Of a DNA stretch of 16,370 nt, positions 1-7,530 are shown piece by piece; position 1 is the first letter of the stretch; each line of letters begins with the position of its first letter. Position numbers and translations under genes: made by a program. The DNA comes from Candidatus Gastranaerophilales bacterium. GTDB lineage: Bacteria; Cyanobacteriota; Vampirovibrionia; Gastranaerophilales; Gastranaerophilaceae. The stretch lies in the NCBI GenBank assembly GCA_947624665.1, contig CANQLK010000023.1, positions 1 to 16,370 of the forward strand, given 5' to 3'. The notes beneath the pieces were generated by a model that saw nothing but the letters and a program-made list of their open reading frames with translations, was not told the DNA's origin and ran no database searches.

Positions 1-1
1 A

Positions 2-304
2 AAAAAATTAAAAAAAGCATCGGATATGATAAAAAACGGATGTAATATTACAACCGCACTCGCCGCAACGGATTTGTTCTCAAACTACGCAATTTCGCAA
101 GTATCAACCGGAGAGCAATCAGGCGAGCTTGATAAAATGTTTAAAATTACGGCTGATGATTACGAGCAAAAGTTGAATAATGAAATAAGAGTTTTGATGA
201 AACTTATTGAACCTGCCGTTATGGTAATAATAGGTATTATGGTTGCAATAATTCTCGTTAAAGGCTACAGTGCGTACTATAACGGTATATTATCAATGTT
301 TTAG
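2..304 (+). CDS. pilC: Type IV pilus / type II secretion inner-membrane platform protein, PilC/GspF family (3' end only)
   Basis: The reading frame is open to the left edge, so only about the last 100 residues are visible. The ATG at 26 is internal and should not be taken as the start. The visible part shows GEQSGELDKMF followed by a charged helix (DDYEQKLNNEI), then LIEPAVMVIIGIMVAIILV and a short tail ending in F. This is the usual C-terminal layout of the GspF/PilC domain: a GE-SG motif, a cytoplasmic helix and a last membrane segment beginning LxEP. The family forms the inner-membrane platform that couples the assembly ATPase to pilin polymerisation. The stop TAG directly abuts the stop of the opposite-strand gene, with no terminator between. 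PilC and GspF cannot be told apart from this fragment. Confidence 0.85.
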   Translation, partial: KKLKKASDMIKNGCNITTALAATDLFSNYAISQVSTGEQSGELDKMFKITADDYEQKLNNEIRVLMKLIEPAVMVIIGIMVAIILVKGYSAYYNGILSMF

Positions 305-1675
305 TTATTGTTTCATCTTAACAAAAAAGTCAATCAATTCGGGATCCCATTTTGTGCCTGCTTCCGATTTCAGAATATCCAAAGCCTCTTTTTCGGACAG
401 TGCTTTTCTATATTTTCTGTCGGTAATCATAGCGCTGTATGCATCAGCTATTGCTATTATTCTTGAACCAAGAGGAATACTGCGGCCTTTTAATCCTTCA
501 GGTTCACCTTTTCCGTCCCATCTTTCTTTATGATAATTAATATACGGTACGACTTCCGATAAGAAGTTTATACTCATAAGGATACTGACTCCGACGTTAG
601 GATGGTTTTGAAGTTTTTCCCAATCTTCTTTTGAAAGTGTTTCTTTTTTATTAAAAAGTTCTTCGGGCAGAGTTATTTTACCTATATTCCTAAGCAATGC
701 CGCATAATATATTAAATCTTTTGTTTTTTCGTTTAATCCGATTGTTGAGGATATTTCCCTTGCTAAATCAGCAACCGTATGGGAATAATTATTTTTAAAA
801 TTGCTTTTTGCATCAACTGCTTTTGCCAGATTCTCTACAAAACACTGTTGCTCACTGCTTAAATCTCCGATTAACGAGGTTAATTCCGCACGTTTATTTT
901 GCAACTGTATCATTGTAATATCATTTTGGTTTAATAAACGGTCAGTTTCTTCCGTCAATTTTTTTAAATTCATTGAAGTTGTAAATAATCTGGAGGTAAC
1001 CGTTAGTAATTCAATAAACTCATCTGATATTTTTCTTTCGGTATAATTTTCTACGACAATTACTCCTACCTTTTCAATATTGTTAAACATTGGAATTGCA
1101 AGATAATATTTAACTTTATCTTCTCCCAAAAATAAAACGGGTTTAAAATTATCGTCATAAGTGCAATTTAATATTTCAATTTTTTTGCTCTTATTGAATG
1201 CTTCGGATACATAACTTCCGTCCGTGAGCCTGTATCCTATTCCCGATTCGTATATTTCATCGTTAAAGCTTAATGATGAACCGACTAAAACTATATCATT
1301 TTTGCTTGTATAAAAACCTAAGATATTTTCTTTCGCCAGAAATATATGGCACGCATCGATTTCAAGCATTTGCTTTATTGTTTTTGCAATGGAATTATAA
1401 ATTATATAGTCTTCTTTATTATTAAAACCAAGGACTTTAAGCGTGTTATCAATTGAATAGATAGAGATTAATTCTTTTAATTGTTTTTTTATACCTTCAA
1501 GTTTATCAACACTTGTCTTACTAATTTTTTGAACAAGTTCATCCGAAATAAGATATTCCGATAAAAAATCACCTAAATTCAGTGCAAAAATTTCTTCTAA
1601 GGGATCTGATTCTAATGAAATTTTACTTCTTGAAAAGAGTGAAACATTTTTTTTGTCTTTTTTTTCCTCAGTCAT
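305..1675 (-). CDS. GAF domain plus degenerate HD-GYP domain protein, probably catalytically inactive
   Basis: A 456-residue soluble protein. A lysine-rich N-terminus precedes a GAF-like domain at about residues 90-235, a coiled-coil-like linker at about 236-285, and an HD-GYP-like domain from about 290 to the end. HD-GYP domains hydrolyse cyclic di-GMP using metal ligands in the HD, H and HH motifs. Here the fold signature is clear (H299, GK at 332-333, H358, KERWDGKGEPEGLKG, IADAYSAM), but the HD pair is R329-N330, the HH pair is Y381-H382, and GYP is GEP (390-392). With these ligands missing, phosphodiesterase activity is unlikely. A role as a nucleotide or protein-binding regulator is an inference. 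The ATG at 1675 follows AGGA with a 6-nt spacer. A sigma70-type promoter lies at 1727-1755. Confidence 0.85.
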   Translation of the reverse strand: MTEEKKDKKNVSLFSRSKISLESDPLEEIFALNLGDFLSEYLISDELVQKISKTSVDKLEGIKKQLKELISIYSIDNTLKVLGFNNKEDYIIYNSIAKTIKQMLEIDACHIFLAKENILGFYTSKNDIVLVGSSLSFNDEIYESGIGYRLTDGSYVSEAFNKSKKIEILNCTYDDNFKPVLFLGEDKVKYYLAIPMFNNIEKVGVIVVENYTERKISDEFIELLTVTSRLFTTSMNLKKLTEETDRLLNQNDITMIQLQNKRAELTSLIGDLSSEQQCFVENLAKAVDAKSNFKNNYSHTVADLAREISSTIGLNEKTKDLIYYAALLRNIGKITLPEELFNKKETLSKEDWEKLQNHPNVGVSILMSINFLSEVVPYINYHKERWDGKGEPEGLKGRSIPLGSRIIAIADAYSAMITDRKYRKALSEKEALDILKSEAGTKWDPELIDFFVKMKQ

Positions 1676-1726
1676 TTATAATCCTATCTTTGTTAAAGAT
1701 TCAATTTTAAAATTTAAACTACTACC

Positions 1727-1755
1727 ATTATATTTTATATTATAATTTTATGCAA
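1727..1755 (-). promoter_or_regulatory. Predicted sigma70-type promoter for the GAF/HD-GYP-like gene
   Basis: On the minus strand TTGCAT (1755-1750) is separated by exactly 17 nt from a perfect TATAAT (1732-1727). The expected transcription start is near 1720, leaving a leader of about 45 nt before the ATG at 1675. No convincing terminator is visible between the queA stop (1840) and this site, so read-through from queA is also possible. Confidence 0.55.
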
Positions 1756-1839
1756 AATTTTATAATATATCTATCGGCATATTATAACCCATACTTTAGC
1801 TGTTTTTACAAAATTTCATCCGAACGAATGATATTTAAG

Positions 1840-2877
1840 CTATTTTATAAGCATGCAATCTCCGTAGCTGTAAAATCTGTATTTATTTACAATTGCTTCA
1901 TTGTATGCTTTAAATATATAATCTTTGCCGGCAAATGCGCTAACCAGCATTAGAAGAGTAGATTTTGGCAGATGAAAATTTGTAATTAAGCTGTCAATTA
2001 TTTTAAATTTATAACCGGGATAAATAAATAACTCGCTTGTATCTTTTACGGGAATAATCTTTCCGTATTTTTGCATGACTGTTTCAAGAGTTCTGACTGA
2101 GGTTGTACCTACGGCAACAATCCTTTTTTTGTTTTGTAAAGCTTCATTTATGACTTTAGCTGTATCGGGAGTTATTTCAAATAATTCGGAATCCATTTTA
2201 TGTTCGGTTATATCTTGGCATTTGACGGGTTTAAACGTGCCTAATCCTACGTTTAAAGTGATGAAGCAGTGTTTCGTACCTTTTTCTTCAAGTTTTTTTA
2301 AGATTTCTTCAGTAAAATGCAAGCCCGCAGTAGGTGCTGCCACTGCTCCTTCTTTTTTTGCATATACGGTTTGATATCTCTCAAAATCAAGATTTTTATA
2401 TTCTTCATCTGTCATTTTCCTTTCAATATACGGCGGCAGTGGTATATGTCCTACTTTATCCAGTATTTCAAAAATGTTTCCTTCGTATAAAAGTTCTATA
2501 ACCCATTTATCATCGTCTTTTTTAAGAACTTCTACGGATAATTCATTCGAAATTTTAAGTATAAGTCCCTCTTTAACTCGTTTAGACGGCTTAATTAATG
2601 CTATCCACTTATTTTTTTCTGTTTCTCTTACGAGAAAAATCTCAATTAAAGCACCTGTATCTTTTTTCGCATAAAGCCTTGCAGGAATAACTTTTGTATT
2701 ATTCAGCACCAATAAATCATTTTCATCCAAATAATCCGTTATATCAGAGAAGTGTTTATGCTCCATTGATTTATTCAGCCTGTTTAGCACAAGCATTTTG
2801 GACATTTCACGTTTTTGTGCGGGTACTTGTGCTATTAATTCTTCGGGCAGATTATAATTGAATTCCTCTAACAGCAT
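1840..2877 (-). CDS. queA: S-adenosylmethionine:tRNA ribosyltransferase-isomerase QueA
   Basis: QueA transfers and isomerises the ribosyl part of SAM onto 7-aminomethyl-7-deazaguanine at tRNA position 34, giving epoxyqueuosine, the penultimate step of queuosine synthesis. The 345-residue length is normal for the family. Conserved blocks are NNTKVIPARL (59-68), GAVAAPTAGLHFT (177-189), TLNVGLGTF (207-215), TTSVRTLE (258-265), ITNFHLPKSTL (298-308) and the terminal YGDCMLI. The ATG shares one base with the yidC stop (TAATG), so translation is probably coupled to yidC. The gene is the third member of the glycosyltransferase-yidC-queA run. Nothing appears truncated. No other queuosine gene lies in the window. 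Confidence 0.97.
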   Translation of the reverse strand: MLLEEFNYNLPEELIAQVPAQKREMSKMLVLNRLNKSMEHKHFSDITDYLDENDLLVLNNTKVIPARLYAKKDTGALIEIFLVRETEKNKWIALIKPSKRVKEGLILKISNELSVEVLKKDDDKWVIELLYEGNIFEILDKVGHIPLPPYIERKMTDEEYKNLDFERYQTVYAKKEGAVAAPTAGLHFTEEILKKLEEKGTKHCFITLNVGLGTFKPVKCQDITEHKMDSELFEITPDTAKVINEALQNKKRIVAVGTTSVRTLETVMQKYGKIIPVKDTSELFIYPGYKFKIIDSLITNFHLPKSTLLMLVSAFAGKDYIFKAYNEAIVNKYRFYSYGDCMLIK

Positions 2878-3974
2878 TATTTCTTATCTGTTTCTATTGT
2901 CTTGGTTTCTATCGGTTTAATTGTTTTTGCGTTAGATAAATCTCTTGTACCCTTTTTTGCAAGTTCTTCGGCTTCTAATTGCTTGTTAATTACAACCGTT
3001 TGTACTATTTGAATTATATTACTTACAACCAAATATAAAAGAACTCCTGCAGGAATCGGGGCAATAATGAACATGAAAATAATCATAATCGGCATCATTG
3101 TTCCCATCATTTTTTGCATTTGTGCCTGCATAGGGTCTTGATTTACGTTCTTATTTGCCGCCATCATAACTTTTTGAGTTACAATCATTGTTCCCGCAAA
3201 TAAAAGTATTAATATAAGAATATCAATATTAAATTCACCTTTTGGTGTGTTTGTAGGCATAGAAGCGGCTAAAATATTATCACGGCGTTCAAATTTGACT
3301 TTTTCAACCTCTCTTGTCTTCATATTCTGAATATCAATTTCCGCACCCGTAATTTTTTCAAGTTCGTCAAATTTTAAATTAATATTATTTAGGCTGATTT
3401 TTAGGTCAACTGTTTCGCCTGATTTTATATCGCCTTGAATTTCAACGGCATTTTTCTTTATAATATTGCTTTTTTCAACAGCTTCATCGCCGAGCATTAT
3501 TTTAACATTTTTGTATACAACAAATCTGTCGCCGCCCGAAACGCTGAATGTACCGTCATAAGAAGTACCCGCACTGCCTCTTAATGTTTTATCTATTCTG
3601 TCTATAAATAAAAAATGAGAATTTCCGGCTTCCTGCATAAATTGCGGACTTATTAATGCCGCATATAAAAGAATGAATATCGGCATTTGAATTAAAAGAG
3701 GCAAACAACCTGACATCGGATTGAATTTGTTCTCTTTATAAAATTCCATCATCTTTTTTTGCATTGTTTGCGGATCATTTTTATAGCGTTCCTGAATTAA
3801 TTTCATTTTCGGCTGCAAAATCTGCATCGCTCTCATTGAACGCTGTTGAGATACGCCTAACGGCCATAAACATCCTCTTACTATAACCGTTAGTGCTATT
3901 ATGGCAAGTCCGTAGCTGCCTGTTATATTATTTAAAACTTTTAATAATTCAACCGTAAGTGCCGTAAAATCCAC
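2877..3974 (-). CDS. yidC: Membrane protein insertase YidC/Oxa1, cyanobacterial-type with periplasmic insert
   Basis: YidC inserts and folds inner-membrane proteins, alone or with SecYEG. The conserved core is visible: a first membrane segment at about 21-39 with the groove arginine R33 (TVIVRGCLWPLG), a cytoplasmic helical hairpin at about 45-80, a segment at NPMSGCLPLLIQMPIF, and C-terminal segments ending PIPAGVLLYLVVSNIIQ. A polar, strand-rich stretch of roughly 120 residues (about 118-240) sits between the second and third segments. An insert at this place is known from cyanobacterial YidC but not from typical Firmicutes or proteobacterial proteins. The tail is Lys-rich. The start codon is GTG, after AGGGAG about 10 nt upstream. 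It lies 18 nt after the glycosyltransferase stop. Confidence 0.95.
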   Translation of the reverse strand: MDFTALTVELLKVLNNITGSYGLAIIALTVIVRGCLWPLGVSQQRSMRAMQILQPKMKLIQERYKNDPQTMQKKMMEFYKENKFNPMSGCLPLLIQMPIFILLYAALISPQFMQEAGNSHFLFIDRIDKTLRGSAGTSYDGTFSVSGGDRFVVYKNVKIMLGDEAVEKSNIIKKNAVEIQGDIKSGETVDLKISLNNINLKFDELEKITGAEIDIQNMKTREVEKVKFERRDNILAASMPTNTPKGEFNIDILILILLFAGTMIVTQKVMMAANKNVNQDPMQAQMQKMMGTMMPIMIIFMFIIAPIPAGVLLYLVVSNIIQIVQTVVINKQLEAEELAKKGTRDLSNAKTIKPIETKTIETDKK

Positions 3975-3992
3975 TTTATGTTTTCTCCCTTC

Positions 3993-5351
3993 TTAAACCT
4001 TTGTTAATTCTTCAGTTGTTATTTTCTGACATTCAATTTGTTCAGAAAAACTTTCGTTTACTGCGGATATTGTTCCGTGCTGCGTTTTTCCCCAATCCAT
4101 ATTATTTTTCATGAATATTATCTTAAAAATAATAAAAACTGCAAGGGGAAACCATAATACTATTATATATAAAGATGTTTGAACCGATTGTTTTAGATTC
4201 TCAAGCGGTTTTAATTTTATATATTTTCTTAGACTGTAAAACAGAGCCACAATAAAGAAACCGCACATTAGCGTAGAAAGAGCCATTGATGATAAAATCC
4301 AATTTTGGTCATCTTTTATGAACCTGTATGACTGAATTGCGACTTCTGATACCATCCAAACGGGAAGAATAAATTCCGTTATATAAGCCGTCATATCAAG
4401 GCTTACCCTTAATGACATATCTCCTGAGGTCAGAACCTCGGAAAAATGTTCAAGATACCTTCTTATACTGCCTTCAATCCATCTGCGCCTTTGCTTTAGA
4501 AGCGGAAGATAAGCGGGAACACCTTCTTCATAAACGCATACATCGGCTTTAAAACGAACGTCCCATCCTTTTATTTGCAATCTTGTGGATAAATCCAAAT
4601 CATCCGTTATTGTATATATATTCCAACCGCCAACATCTTCAAGAGCTTCTCTTTTTATTAATTCACCGTTGCCTCTAAGTTCAACGGCGCCTTTAACGGA
4701 ATCCCTGCCTACCTGAAAGTGAGTGTCAACTGCCATCTCGTTATCCTGACAGCGGGTCAGAAAGTTTTGTTCCCTGTTAATTATCACTTTTCTTGCCTGA
4801 ACTGCACCTACCTGCTCGGGTTCAAGTGCAGGTACAAGTTCTCTCAGAAAATCGGGTTTTACTCTTGCATCCGCATCAAAAACAAGAATTGCTTCTCCTT
4901 TTGCTATTTTTAACGCATCGTTTAATACTGCGGATTTCCCCGGGAATGCTTCTTTAGTCCTTGAAAAATATTTTAAATTCGGATAGTTTGCACTGATTCT
5001 TTCCAAAACATGATATGTTTCATCCGTGCTTCTGTCATCTATAACTATTATTTCATATTTTGGATATTCCAATTTTGATACGTTATTTATCGTTTCTTCT
5101 ATAACTTCAGCTTCATTATGAGCAGGTATCATAATCGTTACATAGGGCATGTAATTATAGTTCTTTTCTTCGGGATGCTTCCTTTGCTTCCTCTGTTTGT
5201 GTTTAAAGGCTATTTGCATATATGCCGTATATAATGACATAAATATTATTATTGTCATGAATGCACATGGCGTATTCATATTATTTTGAAAGAAATACAA
5301 CAGTATTAATAACGATGTTATTATTGATAAAAGTACAATTCTCTCTTTCAT
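3993..5351 (-). CDS. Membrane-bound family 2 glycosyltransferase (processive type)
   Basis: A 452-residue integral membrane glycosyltransferase. Two N-terminal membrane segments (about 5-21 and 29-48) precede a cytoplasmic GT2 domain (about 70-305). Three C-terminal segments follow (about 320-342, 350-373, 391-413). The GT2 motifs are complete: PAHNE (76-80), VIDDRSTDE with D105/D106, FDADA (159-161), TDDLD (249-253) and QRRRW (287-291). The D,D,D,QxxRW set is that of processive synthases such as BcsA, PgaC and hyaluronan synthase, so an exported polysaccharide is likely; the sugar cannot be predicted. The ATG follows AGGGG with a short spacer. Its position upstream of yidC and queA suggests one transcript starting near 5377. 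Confidence 0.9.
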   Translation of the reverse strand: MKERIVLLSIITSLLILLYFFQNNMNTPCAFMTIIIFMSLYTAYMQIAFKHKQRKQRKHPEEKNYNYMPYVTIMIPAHNEAEVIEETINNVSKLEYPKYEIIVIDDRSTDETYHVLERISANYPNLKYFSRTKEAFPGKSAVLNDALKIAKGEAILVFDADARVKPDFLRELVPALEPEQVGAVQARKVIINREQNFLTRCQDNEMAVDTHFQVGRDSVKGAVELRGNGELIKREALEDVGGWNIYTITDDLDLSTRLQIKGWDVRFKADVCVYEEGVPAYLPLLKQRRRWIEGSIRRYLEHFSEVLTSGDMSLRVSLDMTAYITEFILPVWMVSEVAIQSYRFIKDDQNWILSSMALSTLMCGFFIVALFYSLRKYIKLKPLENLKQSVQTSLYIIVLWFPLAVFIIFKIIFMKNNMDWGKTQHGTISAVNESFSEQIECQKITTEELTKV

Positions 5352-5383
5352 TATCCCCTATCCGAAAAATTTCCTCTTTTAAT

Positions 5384-5392
5384 ATTTTAACA
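5384..5392 (-). promoter_or_regulatory. Predicted extended -10 promoter of the glycosyltransferase-yidC-queA unit
   Basis: Minus-strand TGTTAAAAT (5392-5384) fits the TGn-TANAAT extended -10 pattern. The predicted start is near 5377, giving a leader of about 27 nt. No good -35 box is seen, as is usual for extended -10 promoters. It is divergent from the promoter at 5469-5477. Confidence 0.4.
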
Positions 5393-5468
5393 GAAACACA
5401 TTTTCTTTTTACTAAATTATTACTTTTCGTTACCATTTAGTTATATTATTCTCTAAAATTTTTGATTA

Positions 5469-5477
5469 TGATATAAT
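5469..5477 (+). promoter_or_regulatory. Extended -10 promoter, possibly giving a leaderless transcript
   Basis: TGATATAAT is a perfect TGn-TATAAT element. It ends only 6 nt before the ATG at 5484, so the normal start distance places +1 on or next to the A of the start codon. No Shine-Dalgarno sequence is present between them, nor before the alternative ATG at 5493. Confidence 0.5.
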
Positions 5478-5483
5478 TATGAA

Positions 5484-6338
5484 ATGATAAATATGTTTAT
5501 AAAATCGCTAAAAATATTAAAAAACAATCTGTTGTTAATTCAGCCGATATTAATATATATGTTTTTTATTATGAGTTTATTTTCATATTTCATGGGAAGA
5601 AATATGACTTTACCGATAAAAATAATATTATTAACGGCAACGATTTTGGCTTTTACCGCATTTCTTGCAGGCTGGTTATATTCAAATAAATTGGCTATAG
5701 CAGATTTTGACGAAGAAGACAGCGATGAAAAAATAAGAGAGAAATCGATATCAAACTTAAAAAAATTTTTTGAAGGAGTAGGCGCAAATTTTCTAAGGGT
5801 TTTTGCCGCCGTAATAATTGTGATTATTGTTGGCGGCGGATTTTGTGTCGCAATAACGGGGCTTTGCTATAAATTATTCGGAACACCTCAAGCGTTTTTT
5901 GACTCCATAAAAATGGCTGAAGCTTCATCTCAAGCGGAAAAACTTAATATTATGAATGCCATATCCAAAGAAAGCATGATTACTTTCGCAAAATGGGTTA
6001 TGGTTTTATTACCTTCTTCTATAACAATTCAATATTTCTTCTCTTGTTATTTGGCTTCCGTTATGTATGAAAAAAGAAATATATTTTACTGCTTTTTCAA
6101 AACCATAAAGACAATTATATTAAATATACTGCCGTTTTTACTTATTATTATAGTTTTGCAGGCAATACATATATTTATAAACCTGATTTCAGTGCTGCTC
6201 GGTACGAATGTATTATCATTTATCATATATATAATTATGTATTTGCTGTATTTAAATTATAGCGTAATTTTGATATTCAATTTTTATAATGAAAAAACAA
6301 AAGATAATAGCGATAGCAGGCCCGAGCTCGTCGGGTAA
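5484..6338 (+). CDS. Six-TM integral membrane protein of unknown function, upstream of miaA
   Basis: I do not recognise the family. The 284-residue protein has about six hydrophobic segments (about 15-37, 44-66, 104-128, 169-194, 211-238, 242-266). An acidic, charged cytoplasmic-looking loop (DFDEEDSDEKIREKS, 74-88) lies after the second, and a short hydrophilic C-terminus follows. No catalytic motif is evident. Codon usage and AT content resemble the neighbours. The last 50 bp overlap the start of miaA in another frame, which suggests co-transcription and translational coupling. The start chosen has no Shine-Dalgarno sequence, and the nearest promoter element is so close that a leaderless mRNA is plausible. 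The ATG at 5493 (fourth codon) is an alternative start. Confidence 0.75.
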   Translation: MINMFIKSLKILKNNLLLIQPILIYMFFIMSLFSYFMGRNMTLPIKIILLTATILAFTAFLAGWLYSNKLAIADFDEEDSDEKIREKSISNLKKFFEGVGANFLRVFAAVIIVIIVGGGFCVAITGLCYKLFGTPQAFFDSIKMAEASSQAEKLNIMNAISKESMITFAKWVMVLLPSSITIQYFFSCYLASVMYEKRNIFYCFFKTIKTIILNILPFLLIIIVLQAIHIFINLISVLLGTNVLSFIIYIIMYLLYLNYSVILIFNFYNEKTKDNSDSRPELVG

Positions 6339-7194
6339 AACCAATCTTGCAATTAATTTGGCAAAAGAACTGAACGGAGAAATTATATCCGTTGATTCAA
6401 GGCAGATATATAAAGAAATAGATATCGGAAGTGCGAAGCCTTCAAAGGATGAACGGCAAGGTATTCCGCATTATATGATTGATATTATAGATTTAAACAG
6501 TGAATTTACCGTTGCGGATTTCTGTGATGAAGCTTCAAAAATAATAAAGGATATAATAGACAGAGGAAAAACTCCGATACTTGCGGGCGGAACGGGCTTA
6601 TATTTTAGAGTTCTTTTACAGGACTTTGATTTGCCGAGAGTTGCTCCCGACAAAGACTATAGAAATGAGCTTGAGCAATTCTCCAACAACGAACTGTATG
6701 AAAAACTCGCAAAAGAGGATTTTATTCTTTCGCAGAAAATTCATTGTAACAACAGAGTAAAAATAATAAGAGCATTAGAGGTAATTCATGCTTTAGGTAT
6801 TCCGATGAGCGATGCCCAAAAGAAAAAAGAAAATAAATATAATACGCTGTGGTTCGGCTTGAACAGTTCTGATAGAGAATATTTGTATCAAAGAATAAAC
6901 AAACGTGTCGATATTATGTTAGAACAGGGGTTGTTAAATGAAGCGGAAAGACTCTTTAATAAATACGGAGAAAATAAAATCCTTTTAAACACAATAGGCT
7001 ATCAGGAACTTTATCCGTATTTAAGAGGTGAAACGGATTTTGAAACGGCTTTAGAAAATCTAAAACGCAATACAAGAAGATATGCAAAAAGGCAAATCAG
7101 CTGGTTTAGCGCAAATAAAGATATTGTTTGGTTTGATATAAAAAATGAAATGCCTGAAATAATAACCGAAAAAATAATAAATATGTCCGAGTAA
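6289..7194 (+). CDS. miaA: tRNA dimethylallyltransferase MiaA
   Basis: MiaA prenylates the N6 of A37 in tRNAs that read codons beginning with U, using dimethylallyl diphosphate. The 301-residue length is normal. Motifs are the P-loop GPSSSGKT (11-18), DSRQIY (37-42), DIGSAKP (45-51), GGTGLYFR (100-107), a GYQE block (about 237-240) and the C-terminal NTRRYAKRQISW (261-272), all typical of the family. The ATG at 6289 places the P-loop at the usual distance from the N-terminus, so the 50-bp overlap with the upstream membrane-protein gene looks real. A bidirectional terminator follows at 7258-7285. The tRNA-Ser(CGA) at 12816-12902, with A36-A37-A38, is the type of tRNA this enzyme modifies in other bacteria. 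Confidence 0.97.
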   Translation: MKKQKIIAIAGPSSSGKTNLAINLAKELNGEIISVDSRQIYKEIDIGSAKPSKDERQGIPHYMIDIIDLNSEFTVADFCDEASKIIKDIIDRGKTPILAGGTGLYFRVLLQDFDLPRVAPDKDYRNELEQFSNNELYEKLAKEDFILSQKIHCNNRVKIIRALEVIHALGIPMSDAQKKKENKYNTLWFGLNSSDREYLYQRINKRVDIMLEQGLLNEAERLFNKYGENKILLNTIGYQELYPYLRGETDFETALENLKRNTRRYAKRQISWFSANKDIVWFDIKNEMPEIITEKIINMSE

Positions 7195-7247
7195 ATTTTT
7201 ACGATAAGCCGAAGGTGTAAGTAAAAATTTGCGACACCGGATTAAAT
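7193..7247 (+). repeat. Short intergenic repeat (copy A) with overlapping inverted repeats after miaA
   Basis: Two blocks, 7203-7215 (GATAAGCCGAAGG) and 7229-7247 (TTGCGACACC-G-GATTAAAT), recur in the same order and orientation on the minus strand near 12608-12531, where the intervening DNA is much longer. Copy A also contains a perfect 10-bp inverted repeat, AAATTTTTAC (7193-7202) with GTAAAAATTT (7221-7230). Its 18-nt loop holds GGTGT (7214-7218), which can pair with ACACC (7234-7238) outside the stem. The miaA stop codon lies at the base of the first stem. Confidence 0.55.
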
Positions 7248-7257
7248 TATATACAAA

Positions 7258-7285
7258 AAAAGACTTGCATTATTGCAAGTCTTTT
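7258..7285. terminator. Bidirectional Rho-independent terminator between miaA and the RHH gene
   Basis: A perfect 12-bp stem with a TTAT loop: AAAAGACTTGCA (7258-7269) pairs with TGCAAGTCTTTT (7274-7285). A T-run ends the stem on the plus strand. The A-run from 7255 gives an uninterrupted T-tract on the minus strand, so it can terminate both miaA and the convergent gene at 7342-7530. Confidence 0.85.
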
Positions 7286-7341
7286 AACTTTTCCCCAATC
7301 TTTTTCCCTAGTCTGCAGTTCGCTCTTAATTTTTGACTTTT

Positions 7342-7530
7342 TTAATCCAATAAAGTTTCCAATAATGCCGCATTTTTAACAGCAATAGCATTTTCTCGTA
7401 CCCTTTGTTTGTGAATATAGGTACGAAGTGCTTCACGTATAAGTTCGCTTCTGGTACGATTTTCACCTTCCGCTACTTCATCAATTCGTGTTAAAAATTC
7501 TTCAGGCATTGAAATTAATACTCTGGCCAT
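7342..7530 (-). CDS. Ribbon-helix-helix (CopG/Arc-like) DNA-binding protein, orphan antitoxin-like
   Basis: A 62-residue protein with the ribbon-helix-helix pattern: a basic strand RVLISMP (3-9), helix 1 EEFLTRIDEVA (10-20), the turn EGENRTR, helix 2 SELIREALRTYI (28-39), and a C-terminal helix of about 20 residues. Such proteins bind DNA as dimers through the strand and often serve as antitoxins (MazE-like of Firmicutes, ParD) or as regulators. No toxin-sized ORF follows in the same direction: the gene runs straight into the terminator at 7258-7285. CGAGGA lies 9 nt before the ATG. The AT-rich upstream region has an 8-bp inverted repeat (TTATAAAA at 7583-7590, TTTTATAA at 7612-7619) that could be an operator; this is speculative. 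Confidence 0.8.
   Translation of the reverse strand: MARVLISMPEEFLTRIDEVAEGENRTRSELIREALRTYIHKQRVRENAIAVKNAALLETLLD

Noticed and set aside
1750..1953. Plus-strand reading frame over the queA end and the intergenic region
   Set aside because: Most of it is antisense to queA, with no ribosome site and no family resemblance.
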